Of a stretch of DNA of 64,000 nucleotides, positions 22,831-33,101 are shown piece by piece (the first letter of the stretch is position 1; each line of letters starts with the position of its first letter). Source of the DNA: Erpobdella octoculata (Eukaryota; Annelida; Clitellata; Hirudinida; Erpobdellidae); contig OZ022247.1 of NCBI GenBank assembly GCA_963978895.1, positions 17,654,312-17,718,311 of the forward strand, in the 5' to 3' direction. A program made the translations under genes and the position numbers. The notes below the pieces were generated by a model. It saw only the letters and a list, made by a program, of their open reading frames with translations. It was not told the DNA's origin and ran no database searches.

Positions 22831-23159
22831 TTCACTATAAGACATTTTTTAAAATAATTTCTTGAAGTTATTGAACCTAAATTGAACTTAAATTAATATA
22901 CGTACACGTATAAATAGTTTATCTGCGTAAATTGCAACTTATCTGAAGCGGAAACAAAAGTTTTTTGTCGTGATTTATTGATAAAGTTTTGTTTTTGAAA
23001 TGCCTGGTGGAAAAAACAGAAGCGAAGCTAAAGCGGTGAGTGATATTACGGGGCTCAATTTGTGAGAGTGCTGTATCAAAGCAAATGATGAGCGATTGGA
23101 GGAGTTGGAAGATAGACACAATATAGCAAGTGAAATTTAGCAAGTGAAATCAATAAAAT

Positions 23160-23932
23160 TTGATGCTGGTGATGAGAACCAGTGTTAAAGATTCCAGAGA
23201 GGGTGCCAAGGAGATAAAAGAAATTAAATCAACCATGAAGGAGATGCTCATACGTCTAGAAAATTTAAACAGTAATGAAGATTTACTAAAACAGCAACAA
23301 GGTCAAATCCAAGAATTGAAACAAAAAATTGAAAAGTTTAGTAAGCAATTCATAGACAAACTGGAAGAGACAAGACACACCAGTAAAAAGTGGTCTGAAC
23401 TCTTCAAAGATAGTGTGGAAGTGTTAACATCAGACGTAAAAAGTATACAACGGTCAGTTGAAGTTACCGAAACAAGAATGAATGATGCTGAAGATAGACA
23501 GGAAAAAAATAACATAATAACTTACAATATGCCAGAAAATGAACAAAACTCCAGGAATAAAGACAAAGAAAATGTGCTGAAAATGTTGGAATATATCACA
23601 GATCTGATGATGGACAAAGAGATTTCAGAAATATACAGGCTAGATAAAAAAACAGAGTCACAGAGACCTAGGCCTGTGTTGATAAAAATTGAAAATCAGG
23701 AATAAAAAATCTGGTGATAGAAAATGCTTCAAGATTAAGAAAAACAGATGCAACAAAAAATGTTATTTTAAGTAGCGATCTGTCAAAAGAAGACAGACTG
23801 GAGTGTAAAAGATTGCTGAAAGAGAAGAAGAAGGAAGTAGGTGGAAAAGATGACATCAGCAAATGGATGTTCCGAATCAAAGGAAAGCCTGGAGATTTCC
23901 ATGTTGTCGCATTCAAGAAACAAAATTTCTAG
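23160..23932 (+). pseudogene. LINE ORF1: coiled-coil protein
   Basis: Frames 23160-23705 and 23714-23932, separated by a stop and frameshift. The first ~110 residues have strong coiled-coil character (heptads of Leu/Ile/Lys/Glu). Then comes an N-I-I-T-Y-N-M-P-E-N strand and R-P-R-P-V-L-I-K-I, as in the RNA-binding part of LINE ORF1 proteins. The second frame continues with a basic E-C-K-R-L-L-K-E-K-K segment and W-M-F-R-I-K-G. Such proteins coat LINE RNA. The start codon is uncertain because coding may begin upstream. Confidence 0.65.
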
Positions 23933-23973
23933 TAAAGAATTGTTTAAGTTCAATAAAAATAGATAATGCAAAC

Positions 23974-24190
23974 TGTTATTACCCGATAAACAACGACGTT
24001 AGTTATTTTTCGATTATAATTTATTTTTAACGATAAAAACGATACAGCGCTAAGCTATCAACCACGAGAGAGAAAACAAAAAAGGAAGTTAACGGAAGGA
24101 ACTAAGATGTTAATATCCACAGCCGTAGATATTAATATTAACTGTCAATTATAAAAATATATAATTAATACAATTCATGTTTCCATAACA
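23974..24190 (-). repeat. gypsy-1 3' LTR
   Basis: 217 bp, TG...CA boundaries, next to the CAAAC duplication. In the minus-strand orientation this is the downstream LTR. Confidence 0.92.
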
Positions 24191-24235
24191 CCTTCACCTC
24201 CTAAACAAGATAAGTTTTCTTGGAAGCATTCATTT

Positions 24236-25204
24236 TCAATCTTCGAGGAGGTCGACGTGTTTTTTAGGCCTCACCTTTGGTACCTGGTCTGTCGAGATGA
24301 TTTGACTATTGTCCTCGTTAACTAAAACGTCAACCGAAATAGCACTGTTAGAAGAATCGGTCGTCTTCTGGGATGACTTGATTGGTGGGAGAAGAGGGAT
24401 GTGGAAAACATTAGATATAACTACTAGAGCTTCTTCTGATACACGTTTTCGCAACTGATTGCAATGTCGCCGCATCACTCTTCTTCCAACTTCAACGTCA
24501 TAAATAGATTTTCCCAAACATCGGACGATTCTACTGGGAATCCATTCTGGCTGATTCGGATTGTCGTATGTTCGCACATAGACAGCATCTTGTTCTGTAA
24601 ACTCTATTTTATGAGAACCGGGTTTCTTGATCTTTTCCATCTTTTCAGCTTGATGATGGAATTTATTCAGTTGGAGGTCAGTCAAAGAAATTCGTAATTG
24701 TCTGCCTAGGAGTAGCTCTGCGGGTGTTTTCAGTTCTTCTGATGATGGTAGAGGTGTTGTCCTATACGTCAGCAAGAACTTTTGCAGCACGTCAGCCGTC
24801 GCACCCACCCCTTGCAATTTTCTAAGAGCCCTCTTGAACGTATCAACGAAACGTTCGGCTTGTCCGTTGCAGTGAGGCTGATATGGCAGTGACCTTACAT
24901 GGTTGATGCCATGACTTTGGCAGTACTCCTCAAACTTTTTCGAAGCAAACTGTGTTCCATTGTCCGACACTAAAATCTTTGGGTACCCATGCTGTGAAAA
25001 CATTTTACCCAACACTTTGATTGTAGCAGTTGTCGTCGATGTCCTCATTTGGACAATTTCAGGCCACTTGGAGAAGGCATCCACAACCACAAGGAACATC
25101 ATTCCTTCCATTGGACCGGCATACTCTATATGGATTCTCTCCCATGCGCAATCTGGTGTCGGCCATGGTGACAATTCATTTTTGACAGGCATCTTTGCAG
25201 CCAT
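24236..25204 (-). CDS. gypsy-1 integrase core and C-terminal part
   Basis: 322 open codons. The DD35E integrase core is visible: I-H-I-E-Y-A-G-P with H-I-E where the first catalytic Asp normally stands, then V-S-D-N-G-T-Q-F with the second Asp, and H-C-N-G-Q-A-E-R with the catalytic Glu. The chain continues through Y-R-T-T-P and a C-terminal region ending near V-R-P-K-K-H-V-D. The first Asp appears replaced by Glu, which would probably impair activity. The zinc-binding N-terminal part is in the adjacent frame 25217-25546. Confidence 0.85.
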   Translation of the reverse strand: MAAKMPVKNELSPWPTPDCAWERIHIEYAGPMEGMMFLVVVDAFSKWPEIVQMRTSTTTATIKVLGKMFSQHGYPKILVSDNGTQFASKKFEEYCQSHGINHVRSLPYQPHCNGQAERFVDTFKRALRKLQGVGATADVLQKFLLTYRTTPLPSSEELKTPAELLLGRQLRISLTDLQLNKFHHQAEKMEKIKKPGSHKIEFTEQDAVYVRTYDNPNQPEWIPSRIVRCLGKSIYDVEVGRRVMRRHCNQLRKRVSEEALVVISNVFHIPLLPPIKSSQKTTDSSNSAISVDVLVNEDNSQIISTDQVPKVRPKKHVDLLED

Positions 25205-25216
25205 CTGACAGGAGCT

Positions 25217-25546
25217 TCAAAATCTTACTCTGTTTGCAATATCCCTGTCGATACCTTGCCAATAAACATACCTCCGAGCGAGCATCTTCATCCTGGTTGC
25301 TCCTGGGTGTCCTTCGTGCAGTATTTTTAGAACTTGATTCTTTAATATTGCTGGTGTCACTGCGCGAGATCCCATGAAGAGTACACCATTACAAACAGAC
25401 ATGTTTGCAGCACGGCTGTGGTAGGCGTGTAGGAGCGATCCTGACTGTAATCTCGGCCATCGTCCTGTCCTGACGGCTTCCACAACCAACTTTAGCTCGG
25501 AGTCTTCTTCGGTCATTCTACGAATTTCCTCCTTAGTGACAGGCAA
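25217..25546 (-). CDS. gypsy-1 integrase zinc-binding (H2C2) segment
   Basis: Contains G-V-L-F-M-G-S-R, H-E-G-H-P-G-A-T-R-M-K, A-R-R-Y-V-Y-W-Q-G-I-D, the H-H part of an integrase zinc finger. The Cys pair is lost at the stop near 25215, before the integrase core. Part of a pol polyprotein broken by stops. Confidence 0.8.
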   Translation of the reverse strand: MPVTKEEIRRMTEEDSELKLVVEAVRTGRWPRLQSGSLLHAYHSRAANMSVCNGVLFMGSRAVTPAILKNQVLKILHEGHPGATRMKMLARRYVYWQGIDRDIANRVRF

Positions 25547-25549
25547 GTG

Positions 25550-27030
25550 TCAGATAACATCACTCTGAACTGCGTTGACATCCATTTCAATCTTTGCGAT
25601 AACGATGTCATCATCTTCCTGCAGTTTTCTTGAAGTGATAAGACGGGATAGTGCATCGGCTTGTCCAAAGTGGGTAGATCGTCTGTACTCGATATTGAAG
25701 TCATAAGCAAGCAAGACGAGTTCCGATCGTTGCAGTCGATTTGCTGAGTAAGCAGACACACCAACCTTTGATCCAAAAATAGATAGTAGAGGCTTGTGAT
25801 CTGTCAGCAGCATGAAGCGTCTGCTGTAAACATAGCGGTGGAATTTTCTCACTGCGAATACCAAGGCAAGAGCTTCCTTCTCTATCTGTCCGTAGTTCTT
25901 TTCAGCCTTTGTGAGAGCTCTACTGGCGTGTGCAATTGCTTTTTCCATGCCGTTTGGAAAACGATGGGAGATCACAGCTCCGATTCCATATTCACACGCG
26001 TCCGCAGCAACGACAATGTTCAGTTCAGGATCGTAGTGCGTCAGCAACAGAATTGACTGCAGCACTTTCTTTAGCTTTCCTAACACTTCCTGGTACTCTG
26101 CAGTATATTCAAATGTGTCTTTCCTTTTGAGATCGTCCAAAGGGCCCCTCATTGATCTCATCTCTGGTACAAAGGACGAATAATAGCTTATCATGCCTAA
26201 GAATGATTTTAACTGCTTTACATCCTTAGGCTCTGGCATTTGAACAATCGCTTGAATGTTCTCGGGGCCTGGTCGACGGGCATCTCTTGAAACAATGTGC
26301 CCCAAAAACTTGATTTCTTCTTTAGCAAACGAACAATTTTCCATTCGTACACGAAATCCACTCTCAGCGATTTTCTTGAACAAAGCTTTAACATTTTGAT
26401 TGTGTTCATCCAGCGTAGATCCGGTCACTATGACATCATCTAGATATGCTGCTCAACCTTCCAGTCTTGTGATCATTCTATCCATAGCTTCTTGAAAATT
26501 GCCAGGTGCGCATTTGACTCCAAAGGGTAATCGCTGGTACTGGAACAAACCTTTGTGTGTATTATTTTGTAACCAGTTCTTTTGAGTCATCTTCAATTTC
26601 TATTTGCAAGTATGCGTTAGCAAAGTCAATCTGAGTGAACCATGCGCCTTGGTTCAGACGAGCAAAGATTTCATCGGGCACAGGTAGCGGGTGTCGGTGC
26701 ATTTCCAGTGCATCGTTGTCTTGTTTTGAAGTCTGCCCAGTTGCTGTAGTTAACCTTCTTCAGAGCTCCCTGCTGCACCAAACGCTCCAGCTCCATGTTA
26801 ACTGCTTCTTTCTCTGTCGACAGAAAATTGGACGTGTTCCCTGCTTAACGAACAATTGAGCTTTTGTTTGACATTTTCCCAATTCTTCCTTGAAAACATC
26901 TGGAAAACATTCACTCAAACTGCTGGCAAGATGTTCCCCTTCCTCTTTTGGCTTCTGCTCAATTTAACAGCAGATGGCGTTGAATGCTTTTTGAAGAGGA
27001 AGAAGTTGGTTCATCCATTCGATGCCTAAC
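25550..27030 (-). pseudogene. gypsy-1 reverse transcriptase and RNase H
   Basis: An open stretch 25550-26428 holds the end of the reverse transcriptase (F-L-G-H-I-V-S), the connection (F-L-G-M-I-S-Y-Y) and RNase H (A-A-D-A-C-E-Y-G-I-G-A, E-K-E-A-L-A, T-D-H-K-P-L, F-G-Q-A-D-A-L-S-R). Upstream, A-Y-L-D-D-V with the catalytic Asp pair lies at about 26430-26447. A stop and shifts separate it from the damaged first half of the RT (about 26450-27030). Confidence 0.85.
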
Positions 27031-27104
27031 AATTGCTCGACTTTGTCAGCCACGTAGCAGCGACCGTGACCTGAATGTCCTCCACAGGTGAACTTTACAT
27101 CAAA

Positions 27105-27293
27105 TTATCCCAGGACCTCAATCCGACTTCCATTTGCAGCTCCCAGTGTCGTCGTTGACCTCTCCAAGGCAGGTGAACCGATTAGATCCCATGTTTCCTT
27201 GTTGATGAGTGTGACGTCTGCACCAGAATCTAACTGCATTCTAACTTGAGTGTCACCAAAATTAACTTTAGTGTACCTCCGATTAGCAACCAC
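27105..27293 (-). pseudogene. gypsy-1 aspartic protease
   Basis: The motif M-Q-L-D-S-G-A-D-V-T-L-I is the active site of a retroelement aspartic protease, followed by G-S-R-I-E-V-L-G. The open piece is 62 residues; the rest is cut by a stop. It would process the Gag-Pol polyprotein. Confidence 0.8.
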
Positions 27294-28286
27294 ATCATCT
27301 TAATTGCTTTATTTTTTCTGTGTTGAGCTTTTGGCTGATTTTTCGGACAATCTTTTAGAAAAAGTTCTGGCAAACCACAGATAAAACAAACACCTTTGGT
27401 CGAAGATCGGGGGATATCCTTGCTAGGGAACCCAGGTCGAGGCTTCTTCCTGTTCATTTGTTTTACTGCATTAACATTTTGTACGTTGTCGATGACGTCC
27501 GAATCTATTTTCAAACTCGTTACGAATTCGCATTCTTTAACAAGGTCAGCTTACGTGCACTCCTCTTGAGTCTCCAGTTTCCTCAACAACCTTGTTCGAA
27601 TGTCAGCATGTCGAGCTCCTTACAGCGCCGAAACAAAAACAAGACATTTGAAATGTTCTTTTGACATCTGTTCGACTTGAGCCAATGCCGTCATTATATT
27701 TATTGTTGAACCATGCTTGCTGTACTCAAGATAACCAATTACCAACCGGAACATGTCATGAAAACCGAGACCTTGTCCCCAAACAGCGACTCCAAAATTT
27801 CCTTGCTTTCGTCGTAGGTCTGGTCTTTTGTTGTTTTCGGCAAGATGTGGTTGGTGAGATTCCCGTACTATTGCAAGTCCAACTTCGACACGAGTGCTTG
27901 CGTTTTATCTGGGTCGGATAACTCGGTACCATGGCTGATCATAACGGCTTCGAAACGATCAATCCACTTTGAGAATGTCCTACCGGACTCGGGGTCATGG
28001 CTGAATTCCGAAATTTGTCTCATCAAATCTGGTACCAAATCTGGTTTGTTTCTCACCCTGAAACTGGACCACTTGATTGCAACTTCATCGACCGAATGAG
28101 CTCTGCAAAAACCTCTTCGCGTTTGCGGTTGTTTTCGAGAATTTGCGTACGCAACTCCTCCTCACGTCGTCGACTTTCTTCGTCTCGGCGTCGGTTTTCT
28201 TCGTCTCTGCGTGTGTTTTCTTCGTCTCGGCGTCGATTTTCCTCCAAAAACGTAGCCATGAGTGAATAAAACTTGTCTTCAGCCAT
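27230..28286 (-). pseudogene. gypsy-1 gag
   Basis: Starts at 28286 just inside the 5' LTR with M-A-E-D-K-F-Y-S-L-M and an R-R-R-D-E-E-N repeat of charged residues, then stops. Further gag sequence (F-S-K-W-I-D-R-F-E) is at 27868-28056 and a nucleocapsid-like C-F-I-C-G-x5-L-x4-C knuckle at 27350-27400, where Leu replaces the expected His. Several stops and shifts break it. Confidence 0.7.
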
Positions 28287-28307
28287 TTCAAATCCTCGTC
28301 TCCAAAA

Positions 28308-28524
28308 TGTTATGACCCGATAAACAACAACGTTAGTTATATTTCGAATATAGTTTATTTTTAACGATAAAAACGATACAGCACTCAGCTATCAACCACG
28401 AGAGACAAAACTAAAAAGGAAGTTAACGGAAGGAACAAAGATATTAATATCCACAACCGTAGATATTAATATTAACTGTCAATTATAAAAATATATAATT
28501 AATACAATTAATGTCTCCATAACA
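28308..28524 (-). repeat. gypsy-1 5' LTR
   Basis: 217-bp partner of 23974-24190. Followed on the minus strand by the primer-binding site and gag. Flanked outside by CAAAC. Confidence 0.92.
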
Positions 28525-28559
28525 CAAACTGTCAAGATAGGAAAAATGTTTTAAGTAGA

Positions 28560-30410
28560 ATAACAACAACCCAGTCTTATGAAGATTGTAAGACTGAACG
28601 TAAAAACAATCAAATTATCAAAATAAGATCAATTCCATGTTTTTATTCAAACATGGATAGTTACTTGAATAAAAGAAAAGAATTGATGCTGTACATAAAA
28701 TCATTAAATGTATTTCCAAAATTGATCATGCTGAGTGAAGTAAATCCTAAACATTCTAAATACAAAGTTCTGGAAAGTGAATTCAGCCTGGATGGTTTCA
28801 ACATGGTAAGTAAAGGATTCTACGAACATGGTAAACGAGGTATAATTATTTATGTAAACAGAGATTTAAAATGTTCTTTCCATGAGCTGGACTCAAATTT
28901 TGAAGAATACATGTACTATAAAATAGAAAATGAAAAATCTTGCATACACATTCTGGTATAAATACATGTACTATAAAATAGAAAATGAAAAATCTTGCAT
29001 ACACATTCTGGTTGTTTAATATTGTTTATAGATCTCCGGGCAGCGATGAAGGAAACAACAAAAATCTGATAAGTCTTTTAGATAAGTTTATGGTTTTCAG
29101 GGGTGATCATCTGATAATTGGAGACTTCAACTTACCACGAGTAAACTAGACAGAAATGATGGCAGAAGATAGAACTTATACAAGGTTTGAAAAAAATTGA
29201 TAGACTGTTTAAGAACTTATTATTTGAAACAACATGTCATAGAGCCAACAAGAATTAGAGGTACTCAGAGGTCTAATACTTTGGATCTTCTGATTACGGC
29301 CGATGATTTTGTAACTAATCTGGAAATTGGAGAACCAGTTGCCAAAAGGATTATTGTACATTACAGTTTGATGTTGGTTTTGAAACAAGTTTGATAGTGC
29401 AAAAATCAAAAAGAATGTATCCAAGAGGTGATTATGATTCAATGAGAAAACAAGTCTTTAGAGATCTAAAAATACACAACCTCAGCAGCCAAGCTAGTTA
29501 TAATCTGGATGAAAAATGAAAGGTAATGAAATATGCAATAGAAACACCAGTAAACGAATATGTTCCAATGTCCGTAAATCTGAAATATAAAACAGTCATA
29601 CCAGCAGACATGAAGATTAAAATTAAAGAAAAAAAGTCATTGTAGAAAAAATTTGTAAAAATCAGGACAGCTGACTCAAAATTTAAATATAACAAGACGA
29701 GAAATGAAGTATCAAGTATGATTAAAAAATTACATGAAGATATTCAGAAAAAAAATAGCAAAAAATAGTAAAAAGAACTCTAAGGCTTTTTGGAGTTACA
29801 TAAACAGATTTAGAAAAAGCAAAGAGCAAAGTAATCATCTGAAAACATTGATAAACGGTAGGAAGTGACAGTGACAAGTGATCGTGAAAAGGTAGAACTA
29901 CTGGCAGATTTTTTTGCATCTGTTTACCTGAGTGAACCTGATTTCAACCCCAAAAACTTTGAATTTGAAATAAAATTGCCGGAATATAAAATGGAGACAT
30001 TGATTATCAACGAAAACATGGTTAACAAAAAATTGAAGCAACGGAACGTTTTTAAAAGTCAGGGTCCAAATGGTCTGCACCCAAGGGTTTTGCATGAGTT
30101 GAGTGATGTCATAACTTTGGATATGACAAAAATAATGAACTGCTCTATGGTAAACGGACAAATTTCTTCAGAATAGAAGCAAAGTGAAGTTGTTGGATTA
30201 TCCAAAAAAGGATCGAGGACCGATGTGAGGAACTACAGGCCTATTTCCTTGACATGTGTTTGTTACAAGGTGATTGAGACATTTGTGAAAAAACATTTGC
30301 TGAGTTATTTCCCAAAAAACAACTTTTTAAAAAAAAAGGAGCAATATGGCTTCTTGAGAGGTAGATCTACTGTGCTTCAACTTCTGAGATTTCTCGATGA
30401 TGTGACGGAC
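28560..30410 (+). pseudogene. LINE copy 2 ORF2: endonuclease and partial reverse transcriptase
   Basis: Open pieces at 28653-28961, 29197-29394, 29865-30176 and 30225-30416. The first shows M-L-S-E-V-N-P-K with the endonuclease Glu and R-G-I-I-I-Y. Y-R-S-P-G-S and I-I-G-D-F-N-L-P follow in another frame near 29025-29140. The last pieces give the fingers of a reverse transcriptase: G-P-N-G-L-H-P, N-Y-R-P-I-S-L-T and Q-Y-G-F-L-R-G-R-S. The polymerase active site is missing because the copy ends at about 30405. A 55-bp tandem duplication lies at 28906-29012. Confidence 0.7.
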
Positions 30411-30540
30411 ATTTAAATTGGTATACCAAGTTGGTTTGCTGTAGGATATCATCTTTTTTCCTTGTAATTACCAACAATAGAACCCGGAAAAAAATGATAT
30501 CCTACAGCAAACCAACTTGGTATACCAATTTAAATGTCCG
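30406..30540. repeat. 47-bp perfect inverted repeat at the LINE/Penelope junction
   Basis: Bases 30406-30452 (starting CGGACATTTAAATTGG) are the exact reverse complement of 30494-30540, with a 41-base spacer. The right arm is the 5' end of the GIY-YIG coding frame; the left arm is an antisense copy of it. Confidence 0.95.
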
Positions 30541-31395
30541 TTGCCACACAGTAAGGTGGAACAATATATTGGTCATACCAGAACTAAACTGTCTCGTAGG
30601 TTAACAATGCATCTGCAATCCGGCAGTATTCGACAGCATTTTGAAACAATACATCATCGAAAACTCACACGTGAAGTTCTCGTTGCTAATTCGAAATTTG
30701 TTGTTAAAAAATACGATCTTCTTCGACTTAAAATAAAAAAAGCTCTTTATATTCAGAAACTCTGCCCTTCAATTAATAAACAATTTGAAAAGTTTTCTAC
30801 AACTCTTAGATTATTTGGATTCACTGAGGACATTGCTTCACGACCGAATTTTGAAAAGAGTAACAAAGTTTTGACTATCTCTGACAATGTTGACACTTCG
30901 ATTAACGGAAATAGCATGGGTCCTGTTGATCTTTCAAATGGTCTTCTCGATACCTTTTCTAACGCAACTCTTGATGTTTCCAATGTTAATGAATTCCACG
31001 ACATTGGTAACTGCTGCTCTGTTGATCTGTTTCATTCACTTGATAATTCTCTTGAGACTGATTCATCTGATGAGTTTCAGCTTAATCATAAGTGTGATAT
31101 GTATAAAACAAACAGTCCTGACGTTTTGGACGCATGCTCTTTTTCGCAATATTTCGATACCACGCAAGATCCGTCATCTAAAGATGCTTTAGAAAATATC
31201 CTCACAGAAAGTCCTTGTTCCTTCACGACCGTTGTTGATAACTTGGATCAACCTGTTAGTCCTGATGATACCGCGCGCACCTGTGTTGAAGAAGAATGTC
31301 CGATTGATGACAATTGTTCGTACTCATCCAGTTCCTTCCTCCATTTACTTTCAAACGAGAACATCACTGTTCGACGAAAGCGGAGATATTCTTAA
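30517..31395 (+). CDS. GIY-YIG endonuclease of a Penelope-like element
   Basis: 292 open codons. The N-terminal ~95 residues fit the GIY-YIG nuclease of Penelope-like elements: V-Y-Q-F-K-C, then Q-Y-I-G-H-T-x4-L-S-R-R, H-L-Q-S-G-S-I-R-Q-H-F and L-L-R-L-K-I-K-K-A-L-Y-I. The remaining ~200 residues are Ser/Asp-rich, without a domain I know, and end in R-R-K-R-R-Y-S. The nuclease would nick the target for insertion. The frame is intact, but the upstream reverse transcriptase is gone, and the ATG at 30517 is internal to the original protein. Confidence 0.8.
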   Translation: MVYQFKCPLPHSKVEQYIGHTRTKLSRRLTMHLQSGSIRQHFETIHHRKLTREVLVANSKFVVKKYDLLRLKIKKALYIQKLCPSINKQFEKFSTTLRLFGFTEDIASRPNFEKSNKVLTISDNVDTSINGNSMGPVDLSNGLLDTFSNATLDVSNVNEFHDIGNCCSVDLFHSLDNSLETDSSDEFQLNHKCDMYKTNSPDVLDACSFSQYFDTTQDPSSKDALENILTESPCSFTTVVDNLDQPVSPDDTARTCVEEECPIDDNCSYSSSSFLHLLSNENITVRRKRRYS

Positions 31396-31461
31396 TTTTA
31401 TTTATTTAAATATCTTATGTAATTTCGACTTAATTTAATCATTTGTTATCATAATACTTGC

Positions 31462-31629
<168 letters not shown>

Positions 31630-31630
31630 T

Positions 31631-32277
31631 TTTACTTTTACTTTATCCTTTAATTAAACGTTTTTAGTTATACTTATTTTATCCTCATAACTCCAGTTTA
31701 TTTTATGTACGTTAATTTAATTACAGTGTCTAAATTTGATTATTTTTATTAATATCCTTCTATTAAGATAATTCCATGAGGAAATTAGTTTATTTGTATA
31801 TTTAGTTATTACATGTTTTCGTATCCAACTACTTTTTGTTTTGTTGGCCAGATGTTTAACTTATATGAATTTTTCATAGTACAACTTCGTCCGTTTCGCT
31901 GAGAGTCACTAAATGAAGCCATAAAAATTAAAACAACAGTTAGTAAACGGAGAAATAATATCTAGTACAAGCGCACGATACAAAGCCGAAATGAACGTGA
32001 CAAGTTCATATTACTTTTCATCATTTGACTCCTTTCTGCGTAAAGTTCATTATGAGAAATGGAATGTTCTGTGAGATAGATCCACGAGTGAGTTAAGTTA
32101 GATAAGTGATTCGTGGTCTAAAGGTGTAAAGACTAGTACCATGTTAAACAAGTCAAACTTTTAAAGTGAGAGAGAAGGAGAAAAACACAGAAAAAAATGA
32201 AGAGGGATGAAAAAAGAAAGAAAAAGAGCAAATAAGCAGTGTTTAATTATACAATTTTCCGCATTTCCAGAACTTGC
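31631..32277. other. Intron e9-e10, 5' part
   Basis: AT-rich DNA after the Penelope-like remnant, possibly including its 3' UTR. I see no gene. The intron's unusual GC donor is at its upstream end (32276-32277). Confidence 0.4.
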
Positions 32278-32406
32278 CTGAAACAGTAATTTCCCAAATT
32301 CTGCCGTTGTTGATCAAATCAAGGTTAACGATAATCGTTTCTTCTTCATACGCCAATTTAGGGTTTCCTTTTCCAGCAAAAAAGTATCGAAGTATTGAAG
32401 CGTTTC
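32278..32406 (-). CDS. Host gene exon e9 (ectodomain), GC donor
   Basis: Acceptor TTCTTATTTTAG precedes 32406. 42 codons are open (N-A-S-I-L-R-Y-F-F-A-G-K...). The exon ends TTTCAG followed by GCAAGT, a GC-type donor that matches the usual GC-AG consensus. Phase is 1, and the next exon 10.3 kb away starts with the two bases needed to complete Gly. Reading straight on reaches a stop after about 11 codons, so splicing is required for the chain to continue. It has a predicted N-glycosylation site N-A-S. Confidence 0.82.
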
Positions 32407-32482
32407 CTAAAATAAGAAAACTTATCAAATGAAATTGTCATAACTGTAAGTGTTTTTACAGCAAATGTTTCTCATCAGCAAC

Positions 32483-32598
32483 CTGGAACATGAAATCTGA
32501 GATATGGTGTACCATCTGGTGATTTTAGATCATATATATACCGTCCTTCATCGCGCTGAGGTCTCAGAGCCACCGCCTGCTTTTTTATGTGGCCATAT
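32483..32598 (-). CDS. Host gene exon e8 (ectodomain)
   Basis: 38 codons between acceptor AACGTCAATGCAG and donor CCAG|GTTGCT. It contains R-Y-I-Y-D-L-K-S-P-D-G-T-P-Y-L-R-F-H-V-P, which looks like two beta-strands. Enters in phase 2 and leaves in phase 1. Introns on both sides are under 100 bp. Confidence 0.82.
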
Positions 32599-32687
32599 CT
32601 GCATTGACGTTTATTAAGCATTCTTTAATTAAAATCTTCAAGATAAAAAAAATTATTTATCATGTTAAATTATAATTATAAGCTCAC

Positions 32688-32873
32688 CTTTCTCTTACTG
32701 GTCTGATCTTTTCTAATATTTCACGTGAACCGGCTGCTTCAAGGGACCATGTCGAAGTGCTAAAGTCAAAAGGCCTTTCAAATTGCAAGTTTGCAACAAA
32801 AATATTTGGAGAAACGGTATAAACGTGCAGTTGATCCAAGTTATTTTCCACGTGTGATCTTGGTGGTAGTTGA
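32688..32873 (-). CDS. Host gene exon e7 (ectodomain)
   Basis: 61 codons between acceptor AATGTTTTAG and donor AAAG|GTGAGC. It includes L-H-V-Y-T-V-S-P-N-I-F-V-A-N-L and ends in a basic stretch K-I-R-P-V-R-E. Phase 2 on both sides. No known domain. Confidence 0.85.
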
Positions 32874-32934
32874 CTAAAACATTTTTATTGGTTCATTATT
32901 GTTTCGAAGTATGACTCAAATTGATCGACTTTAC

Positions 32935-33101
32935 CTTTGATCTATAAGATTTAAATATGGCGAGGGCGTTGCCGAAGGAACCAATGGTGGAAAAGTGTAA
33001 ACACTAAAGTTGCTAAACTCGTCTTTGACTTTCGAACCAACCAATAATACTTCTTCTTTGAGAAAAAGTGTACTGTTATGCTCTACGGTCAGAAAGTCAC
33101 T
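32935..33101 (-). CDS. Host gene exon e6 (ectodomain)
   Basis: 55 codons. Two AGs lie at the acceptor; using the upstream one (TTTTTTAG, exon from 33101) keeps phase 0, while the other would start with TGA. It contains V-E-H-N-S-T and N-F-S glycosylation sites and F-P-P-L-V-P. The donor is CAAAG|GTAAAG. The intron to e7 is only 61 bp. Confidence 0.83.

Larger units (their letters stand above)
23974..28524 (-). mobile_element. Ty3/gypsy LTR retrotransposon (gypsy-1)
   Basis: Two direct 217-bp LTRs (23974-24190 and 28308-28524) start TGTTAT and end ATAACA. They are flanked by a perfect 5-bp duplication CAAAC (23969-23973 and 28525-28529). I count about 14 differences between the LTRs, roughly 93-94% identity, so it is not young. 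The coding strand is minus. The primer-binding site next to the right LTR reads TGGAGACGAGGATT, close to the TGGCGACGAGGA type of Mag-like gypsy elements. Gag, protease, RT/RNase H and integrase are all recognisable but interrupted. Confidence 0.93.
23100..30410 (+). mobile_element. LINE (copy 2), split by a gypsy insertion
   Basis: A plus-strand LINE whose first reading frame (23160-23932) and second reading frame (about 28560-30410) are separated by the gypsy element 23974-28524. Removing the gypsy element and one copy of its CAAAC duplication rejoins the flanks. The right side ends abruptly within the reverse transcriptase at about 30405, where the Penelope-like sequence begins. All reading frames carry stops or frameshifts. 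Confidence 0.75.
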
